A stretch of DNA of 64,000 nucleotides, from NCBI RefSeq assembly GCF_022662475.1, contig NZ_JAKNQQ010000006.1, forward strand, positions 186,001-250,000, in the 5' to 3' direction. This stretch comes from Sphingomonas sp. TREG-RG-20F-R18-01. GTDB lineage: Bacteria; Pseudomonadota; Alphaproteobacteria; Sphingomonadales; Sphingomonadaceae. Below, one piece after another: positions 58,176-64,000 of the stretch (position 1 is the first letter of the stretch; each line of letters begins with the position of its first letter). The notes under the pieces were generated by a model, which made no database searches, was not told where the DNA came from, and worked only from the letters and a program-made list of their open reading frames with translations. Made by a program: the position numbers and the translations under genes.

Positions 58176-59852
58176 TCAGGTCTCGCCGACCAGCTGCGCG
58201 CGTTGAGGCAAGTCCGGCCAGGGCACCAGACCGTCGGCTGCGGCGGTGCCACCCATATAAGCGGTGGAGTCGCAGAATCGACGGACTGATGGACTGTGCG
58301 TAATGACCAGCACACCCTGACCGGTCCGATCGAGACGCGCCTCGATCCGCGCCAGCACGGCATGCTCGGTCTGCGGGTCGAGTCCCTCGGTCGGTTCGTC
58401 GAGGACCAGCCACGGCGCCGCCGACAGCAATGCGCGGGCGAGCGACAGCCGGCGCTTCTCGCCGCCTGAAAGCCGCGCGCCATTCTCGCCGATCCAGGCA
58501 TCCAGCCCGTCCGTCAGGCCGGCGACACAGATATCCAGGGCGGCATCATGAAGCGCATGCCACAGCGCTGCGTCGCTGGCATCCGGATCGGCAAGCAGCA
58601 GATTGTCTCGCACCGTTCCGGCGATCAGATGGGCATCCTGCGGGGCGAAAGCGAACAGTTCGCGCGCCTGGCTGGCGGGGATGTCGGTGATATCCACGCC
58701 GCCGATGCAAACCCGATCGCGCGCCGCCGGACGCAATCCGAGCAGGGTCTCGACCAGGCTGGTCTTGCCGCAGCCGGACGGTCCCACGAGCGCGATCCGC
58801 TCGCCCGGGTCGAACGTCGCGTTTCCCAAGTCGGCAAACCACAGTTCCAAGGCAAGCGGGTCCGGCGGACGCGGGCGTGCGCACCTGGTTTCCGACTGCC
58901 GCAGCAGTCGGTCGAGCCGCGCGGTCGCCGTGGTGACGCCGGCGCGCTCGCCGAGGTCGCGGATCAACGGGGCGATGCCGTCCACCCCCATTGCAGCCGC
59001 CAGCGCCGCCAAGGCGGCGGCCGCCGCCCCGGCGGGAGCCGCCAGGACGAAGGCGGCACTCGCCGCAAGCGCCGTCGCGATCGCGAGTAAGACGTCGAGC
59101 CAGCTCGACGCATCGACCCGCGCCAGCTGCGCGGCGGACAGGGTTTCGCTACAGATCGCGACTTCGGCGGTGGCGCGATCTTCCATCCCGTAGCAGCGCA
59201 GTTCAGCTGCCGCGGCGCCGTAGCGTGCTATCCTGTCCTTGAGCGCGCCGTTCGCCAGCAGGACGGCGGCCGCCGGCTTTCCCAGCCTTCGGGCCATCAG
59301 TGCCGCCGCAGCGATCGTTGCGGCCAGCACGGTCAGGACCGCAAACAGCGTCGCGGTGCCCGCCACGAGCGCCAGCGCTCCGCTCGAAAGGATGGCCCCG
59401 AGGAGCGACCAGATCGCCGACCGGCGGACCACCGATGCCTCGATGACGGCGACATCCTGGACGAGGCGAGCGCTGGCTTCCCCGGTGGACAGGGCGCGGG
59501 CGCGTCCGGGCGGCGCCGCCGCGATCGCGCCGAACAGGGCCGGGCGGATGCGAGCGAGCATACCGAGCGCCGCATCATGCGCGTTCAGCCGCTCGCCGTA
59601 GCGCGCGCCGGTGCGGACAATCGCGAGCAACCTGATGCCAACGGCCGGCAGCATGTAATTGAAGAGATGTGCGGCGCCCGTCATGGCGGCGAGCGCGGCC
59701 GCGGTCAGGAACCAGCCAGACAACCCCAGCAGCAGCACCGTCGCGACCGACAGGGCAAGCGCGCACGCCGCAGCACGGTCAAGATCGCGGCGTCGGGCGC
59801 GCGCCGCCGCGCGCAGTAAGGTGGCGAGGGGCGAGGCGGATCGCGGGATCAT
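58176..59852 (-). CDS. cydC: Thiol reductant ABC exporter subunit CydC
   Basis: CydC is half of the CydDC ABC transporter that exports glutathione and cysteine and is needed to assemble cytochrome bd. The 558-residue protein has an N-terminal membrane domain. The ATPase follows, with Walker A GPSGCGKTS, signature LSGGEKRR and Walker B WLVLDEPTEGLD. The ATG at 59850-59852 overlaps the cydD stop by 4 bp. Confidence 0.94.
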   Translation of the reverse strand: MIPRSASPLATLLRAAARARRRDLDRAAACALALSVATVLLLGLSGWFLTAAALAAMTGAAHLFNYMLPAVGIRLLAIVRTGARYGERLNAHDAALGMLARIRPALFGAIAAAPPGRARALSTGEASARLVQDVAVIEASVVRRSAIWSLLGAILSSGALALVAGTATLFAVLTVLAATIAAAALMARRLGKPAAAVLLANGALKDRIARYGAAAAELRCYGMEDRATAEVAICSETLSAAQLARVDASSWLDVLLAIATALAASAAFVLAAPAGAAAAALAALAAAMGVDGIAPLIRDLGERAGVTTATARLDRLLRQSETRCARPRPPDPLALELWFADLGNATFDPGERIALVGPSGCGKTSLVETLLGLRPAARDRVCIGGVDITDIPASQARELFAFAPQDAHLIAGTVRDNLLLADPDASDAALWHALHDAALDICVAGLTDGLDAWIGENGARLSGGEKRRLSLARALLSAAPWLVLDEPTEGLDPQTEHAVLARIEARLDRTGQGVLVITHSPSVRRFCDSTAYMGGTAAADGLVPWPDLPQRAQLVGET

Positions 59853-61498
59853 CGGCAATCCAGCGCGATGACCCGGCCGGCGATCGCGGCGAGGGCAGGG
59901 CTGTGCGTGGCGATCAGCACCGTCCGGCCACGGCACGCGTGGCGGATGGTTGCGATCATCGCGGTTTCGGCACCACGATCGAGATGCGCGGTCGGTTCGT
60001 CGAGCAGCAGCAGCGGGCCTCGCTTGAGCATCGCGCGCGCCAGTCCGATGCGCCGCCGCTCACCGCCGGACAGGCCGCTGCCACGCGCATCCAATTGCGC
60101 GTGCAGGCCGCCCCGGCGCCGTCCAAGAACCGGCATCAGGCCTGTCATTGCTGCCACCTGGGCGATGGCGTCCGGGTGGGCACCGGGATCCGATAGCGCG
60201 ATGTTGTCGGCGATCGTTCCCGGCAGTAGCAACGGAGCCTGGCCCGACCACGCCGCCATCGCCGCGAGCGACGCATCCGGGGGCAGCGTCTGGCCATCGA
60301 TCTCCACCCGCCCCGCGCTGAGCGGTGCCAAGCCTAGCAGCAGATGCAGCAGGCTCGACTTGCCGCTGCCCGACGGCCCTGTCAGGGCGATGATCTCGCC
60401 CGGGGCGATGTCGAGCGTCAGGTTTTCGAGCGCGGCGTGGTCGGTCCCGGGATAGCGGATCGTGACGCGGTCGAACGTCAGCCGGGGCGGGCCATCGCCG
60501 GCGCGGATCCATGCGGGGGGGCGGGGGGCTTGCGCCGCCACGACGCCCGCGATCCGTTCCGCGGCGGTCTCGGCAGCCTGGCGGTCATGATAGGCCGCGG
60601 CCAGGCGCCGCATCGGCGCATAGACCTCCGGCGCCAGCGCGAGAACGAAGAACGCCCGGCCGAGCGTGAGGTGTTCGGGCACGTTGACGGGCAACAGTCC
60701 GAGCAGATTGAACCCGGCATAGACGGCGACCAGCGCAACCGAGAGCGCGGCGAAGAATTCGAGAGCGGCAGACGATACGAACGCGACGCGCAAGACGCGC
60801 ATCGTCTGCGCGGCGACCGCATCGGATGCCGCCGCGATGCCGTGCGTCTCGCGTTCGACCGCGCCGAACGCGAGGATGACGGGGAGGGCGCGGACCCGAT
60901 CGGCGAAACGGATCGACAGTCGCGCGAGCGCCTCGAACTGACGGCGCGACTCCGCCGCCGCTGCGCCCCCGGCCAGCGCCATCGCCGCGATGAACGGCAG
61001 CAGGGTCAGCAGCAGGATCGCCGCGGAAACCGGACTGGCGATCCCGATCGCTGCCCCGACGATAAGGGGCGCGATGCGCGCGGCCCGCCGCGCCGGAAGG
61101 AAGCGGGCGACATAGCCATCGATGGCTTCCACTTCGTCGACCGCCCCGGTCATCGCCGCGCCCGTCGTCCCGTTACCCGCAAGCGGGCGGAACAGTGCGG
61201 CAACCACTCGTTCGCGGACGTCTTGCTTGGCACATTGCGCGTCGCGCGCAGCGACGCGTGCCGATGCCCACGTCTCGGCCCCGCGGATCGCACCGCCGAG
61301 CAGCATCAGGCCGATCCACCCTGCCACCGGAGCCGATCCCGCCGCGACCGTCGAAACCGCCCCCGCGATGCCGCCGGCGAAGACGACCGCACCGCCGGTA
61401 TCGATCAACAGCAGCAGCACCGGCAGGCGCGAGGCATGCCGCGCCAAATCCGATAGAACGGGGCGCGGCTGGTGGCCGGGAAGGACAGCACTGGTCAT
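59849..61498 (-). CDS. cydD: Thiol reductant ABC exporter subunit CydD
   Basis: CydD is the partner half-transporter. The 549-residue protein has six or so membrane helices. Its ATPase has Walker A GPSGSGKSS, signature LSGGERRR and Walker B LLLLDEPTAHLD. The order cydD then cydC is the usual one. The operon is divergent from cydAB with a 128-bp shared gap that holds a palindrome. Confidence 0.94.
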   Translation of the reverse strand: MTSAVLPGHQPRPVLSDLARHASRLPVLLLLIDTGGAVVFAGGIAGAVSTVAAGSAPVAGWIGLMLLGGAIRGAETWASARVAARDAQCAKQDVRERVVAALFRPLAGNGTTGAAMTGAVDEVEAIDGYVARFLPARRAARIAPLIVGAAIGIASPVSAAILLLTLLPFIAAMALAGGAAAAESRRQFEALARLSIRFADRVRALPVILAFGAVERETHGIAAASDAVAAQTMRVLRVAFVSSAALEFFAALSVALVAVYAGFNLLGLLPVNVPEHLTLGRAFFVLALAPEVYAPMRRLAAAYHDRQAAETAAERIAGVVAAQAPRPPAWIRAGDGPPRLTFDRVTIRYPGTDHAALENLTLDIAPGEIIALTGPSGSGKSSLLHLLLGLAPLSAGRVEIDGQTLPPDASLAAMAAWSGQAPLLLPGTIADNIALSDPGAHPDAIAQVAAMTGLMPVLGRRRGGLHAQLDARGSGLSGGERRRIGLARAMLKRGPLLLLDEPTAHLDRGAETAMIATIRHACRGRTVLIATHSPALAAIAGRVIALDCR

Positions 61499-61530
61499 GA
61501 CCGCTGCCTAGAACAGGGGGGACGGCGGTC

Positions 61531-61552
61531 GAATACGGGAAACCGCGTATTC
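61531..61552. promoter_or_regulatory. GAATACG-N8-CGTATTC palindrome between cydDC and cydAB
   Basis: Two perfect 7-bp half-sites, GAATACG (61531-61537) and CGTATTC (61546-61552), are separated by 8 bp. It lies 33 bp from the cydD start and about 75 bp from the cydA start, so one dimeric regulator could control both operons. It does not look like an Fnr box (TTGAT-N4-ATCAA). Confidence 0.5.
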
Positions 61553-61626
61553 CGGCCGACACCCCTGCACGGTTAGCCGGATTGCCAGGGGCGGCTCACT
61601 ATTGCTTGGGCCCGGAGGGCTTTGTC

Positions 61627-63213
61627 ATGGACTTCAGTGTCGTCGATTTATCGCGACTTCAGTTTGCGCTGACCGCGCTGTACCACTTTCTGTTCGTCCC
61701 GCTGACGCTCGGCCTGAGTTTCATGCTGGTCATCATGGAATCGCTGTACGTGATGACCAATCGGCCGATCTGGCGCGTGGTCACGCGGTTTTGGGCGAAG
61801 ATCTTCGGGATCAACTTCGTCCTGGGCGTTGCCACCGGGCTGACGATGGAATTCCAGTTTGGCACCAACTGGTCGTATTTTTCGCAATATGTTGGCGACG
61901 TGTTTGGCGCGCCCCTGGCGATCGAGGGGCTGATGGCCTTTTTCCTCGAGGCGACCTTCGTCGGACTGATGTTCTTCGGGTGGGAAAAGCTCAGCAAGCG
62001 GCAACATCTGTTCGTAACGTTCATGGTCGCGGTAGGCTCGAACCTGTCGGCGCTGTGGATCCTGATCGCGAACGGCTGGATGCAGAATCCGGTCGGTGCG
62101 CGTTTCAATACCGATACGATGCGGATGGAAGTGACCGATTTCGGCGCCGTCCTGTTCAACCCGGTTGCGCAAGCGAAGTTCGTGCACACAGTCAGCGCGG
62201 GGTATGTCATCGCCTCGGTGCTCGTGCTCGGGGTTTCGGCCTTCTACCTCCTGCAGGGGCGCTGGACGCAGGTCGCAAAGCGATCGATGACGGTCGCCGC
62301 GGCTTTCGGGCTCGCGTCGTCGCTGTCGGTGGTCGTTCTCGGGGACGAGAGTGGCTATGCGCTCACCGACAACCAGAAGATGAAACTGGCCGCGATCGAG
62401 GCGGCATGGCACACCGCGCCGGCCCCGGCCGGCTTGACGCTGTTCGGGCTTCCCGATCTCAAGACGCGGACGACGCGGTATCAGGTCGAAGTCCCGTGGG
62501 TGCTCGGTCTCATGGCGACGCGGAGCCTCACGGGCGAAGTCACCGGCATGTCGGAACTGGTGCTCAAGGCACACGAGCGAATCACCTCGGGACAGGTTGC
62601 CTATCGCGCGGTCCAGGTGCTGAAGCACGCACCCACCGACAAAGCTGCGCGTGCCGCCTTCGAGATGCACAAGCGCGATCTCGGCTATGCACTGCTGCTG
62701 AAGCGCTATGTCGCGGATCCCGCTGCCGCGACGCCGGCCATGATAGATGCCGCCGCCTGGGACACGGTGCCCAGCGTCCCGCTGATGTTCTGGTCGTTTC
62801 GTATCATGGCGGGGATCGGGTTCGTGATGATCGCCCTCTTCACTGCCGCCTTCCTCATCTCGACCGCCCGGCGGCACGACCGCTACCGCTGGTTCCTGCG
62901 TCTGGCGGTCGCGGCGATGCCGCTGCCGTGGATCGCCGCGGAACTCGGCTGGGTGGTTGCCGAACTGGGGCGGCAGCCATGGGCGATCGACGGCGTGCTG
63001 CCGACGTTCCTGGCGATGTCGTCGCTGACCCCGGCGATGCTGATCACGACGATCGTCGGTTTCACCGCGCTCTACGGGGTGCTGGCGGTGATCGAGGTTC
63101 GCCTTGTCCTCGCGGCGATCGCCCACGGCCCGATCGAGGGGCTGCCGGATGCCGCGCCAGACCCGCTGCCCGACCCCGCCGGCGCCCGGCCCATCCCTGA
63201 ACTCGTTGCCTGA
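61627..63213 (+). CDS. cydA: Cytochrome bd ubiquinol oxidase subunit I
   Basis: CydA carries the hemes and quinol site of the oxygen-reducing oxidase. The 528-residue membrane protein has LSRLQFALTALYHFLFVPLT with a heme ligand histidine (H20). FVHTVSAGYV carries the heme b558 histidine, FRIMAG its methionine, and ELGRQPW forms the quinol region. The Q-loop is of ordinary length, closer to the short (CydA) form. The ATG at 61627 has GGAGGG upstream. Confidence 0.96.
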   Translation: MDFSVVDLSRLQFALTALYHFLFVPLTLGLSFMLVIMESLYVMTNRPIWRVVTRFWAKIFGINFVLGVATGLTMEFQFGTNWSYFSQYVGDVFGAPLAIEGLMAFFLEATFVGLMFFGWEKLSKRQHLFVTFMVAVGSNLSALWILIANGWMQNPVGARFNTDTMRMEVTDFGAVLFNPVAQAKFVHTVSAGYVIASVLVLGVSAFYLLQGRWTQVAKRSMTVAAAFGLASSLSVVVLGDESGYALTDNQKMKLAAIEAAWHTAPAPAGLTLFGLPDLKTRTTRYQVEVPWVLGLMATRSLTGEVTGMSELVLKAHERITSGQVAYRAVQVLKHAPTDKAARAAFEMHKRDLGYALLLKRYVADPAAATPAMIDAAAWDTVPSVPLMFWSFRIMAGIGFVMIALFTAAFLISTARRHDRYRWFLRLAVAAMPLPWIAAELGWVVAELGRQPWAIDGVLPTFLAMSSLTPAMLITTIVGFTALYGVLAVIEVRLVLAAIAHGPIEGLPDAAPDPLPDPAGARPIPELVA

Positions 63214-63227
63214 AGGAGGATCCGACC

Positions 63228-64000
63228 ATGGCATTTCTCGACTATGAACTCCTCCGGCTGATCTGGTGGACGCTGCTTGGCGTGTTGCTCATCGGCTTTG
63301 CCGTCACCGATGGCTTCGATCTCGGCGTTGCCGCGCTGCTGCCGTTCATCGCGCGCGACGACGTCGAGCGGCGGATCGTGATCAATGCGATCGCGCCGAC
63401 GTGGGAAGGGAACCAGGTGTGGTTCATCCTGGGCGGCGGGGCGATCTTCGCGGCATGGCCGCTCGTCTATGCGATCAGTTTCTCCGGCTTCTACCTCGCG
63501 ATGTTCCTCGTGCTGGCAGCGCTGATCCTGCGACCGGTGGCGTTCAAATACCGCTCCAAGTCGGACAGCCCCAAATGGCGCGGACGATGGGATTGGGCGT
63601 TGTTCGTCAGCGGACCGGTGCCCGCGCTGGTGTTCGGCGTTGCGGTCGGCAATGTCCTGCAGGGTGCCCCGTTCCGGGTCGACGATGACCTGCGCGCGAC
63701 CTATGTCGGCGGCCTGCTGGGCCTGTTCACCCCGTTCACCTTGGTCTGCGGACTGTTGTCGGTGGCGATGCTGGTGCTGCACGGCAGCGCCTGGCTGGCC
63801 GTGAAGGTGGAACGCGGGTCGATCCATTATCGGGCCCGGGCCTTCGGCACGGTCGCCGCAGTGGTGTCGCTGCTGTTGTTCGCGGTCGGCTGGGGCTTCG
63901 TGGCGGCTGGCAATGGGTATGCGGTGCAGGGGAGCGTCGATCCGCTCGGCCCGTCGAACCCGACACGCATGACGACGGTGATCCAGCAGGGCGCATGGCT
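63228..64000 (+). CDS. cydB: Cytochrome bd ubiquinol oxidase subunit II (3' end cut off)
   Basis: The visible 257 codons show CydB features: LIWWTLLGVLLIGFAVTDGFDLG near the start, PTWEGNQVWFI, and several membrane helices. The frame is open to the window edge, so the C-terminus lies outside. The ATG at 63228 is preceded by AAGGAGGA (63213-63220), overlapping the cydA stop region. Confidence 0.96.
   Translation, partial: MAFLDYELLRLIWWTLLGVLLIGFAVTDGFDLGVAALLPFIARDDVERRIVINAIAPTWEGNQVWFILGGGAIFAAWPLVYAISFSGFYLAMFLVLAALILRPVAFKYRSKSDSPKWRGRWDWALFVSGPVPALVFGVAVGNVLQGAPFRVDDDLRATYVGGLLGLFTPFTLVCGLLSVAMLVLHGSAWLAVKVERGSIHYRARAFGTVAAVVSLLLFAVGWGFVAAGNGYAVQGSVDPLGPSNPTRMTTVIQQGAW

Overview
The window is a continuous piece of a high-GC alphaproteobacterial chromosome, most likely a sphingomonad (Sphingomonas or close relative). 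The reasons are the trpB-trpA-accD-folC operon, a panB-yfgM-like-bamB-der cluster, a succinyltransferase arginine pathway, a fused cysNC, a paoABC aldehyde oxidase operon, a cydDC/cydAB pair, ferredoxin-type KorAB, and intergenic palindromic repeats of the kind common in this group. Nearly all of the DNA is coding. Many genes overlap by 1 or 4 bp (ATGA, GTGA or TGATG), so most belong to translationally coupled operons. I see no rRNA, CRISPR array, prophage or transposase gene. There is one tRNA (tRNA-Arg, anticodon ACG).

Layout. 0-5 kb (minus): tryptophan synthase trpB, a 69-codon membrane ORF, trpA, then accD and folC, followed by a partial DUF6628-like gene behind a Fur-box-like palindrome. 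5-10 kb: a lipoprotein, tRNA-Arg, and the sulfate activation operon cysD-cysNC-cysQ (minus). 10-17 kb: a GT14-like glycosyltransferase (plus), then a minus operon of esterase, rppH, M20 hydrolase, astA and astB. A histone-deacetylase-like gene is divergent from it. 17-25 kb: korAB, a GxxExxY gene boxed by 27-bp inverted repeats, photolyase, cyclopropane-fatty-acid synthase, and a SulP transporter with a structured leader. 25-33 kb: an SDR, purF, hisI, a MerR regulator with an acyl-CoA dehydrogenase, and small genes. 32-37 kb: panB, a YfgM-like protein, bamB and der.

37-49 kb is more accessory. It holds paoABC plus an FAD amine oxidase (minus), a run of stress or redox-like genes on plus (MDR reductase, DCC thiol protein, ABC1 kinase, deaminase, DUF4337), and a GATase/SDR pair on minus. 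48.6-58.1 kb is a hemicellulose-degradation cluster on both strands: a BD-FAE-like esterase, a GH8 xylanase or exo-oligoxylanase, a sialate-O-acetylesterase-type esterase, an aldose epimerase, a GH51 arabinofuranosidase and a GH27 enzyme. All carry export signals, and together they fit the trimming of acetylated arabinoxylan or arabinogalactan. 58.2-64 kb carries cydDC divergent from cydAB (cytochrome bd); cydB runs off the right end.

The observations most worth following are the inverted-repeat-boxed GxxExxY gene, the structured leader before sulP, the small membrane ORF inserted between trpB and trpA, an M20 hydrolase where the ast operon would need a desuccinylase, and several palindromic operator or promoter candidates.
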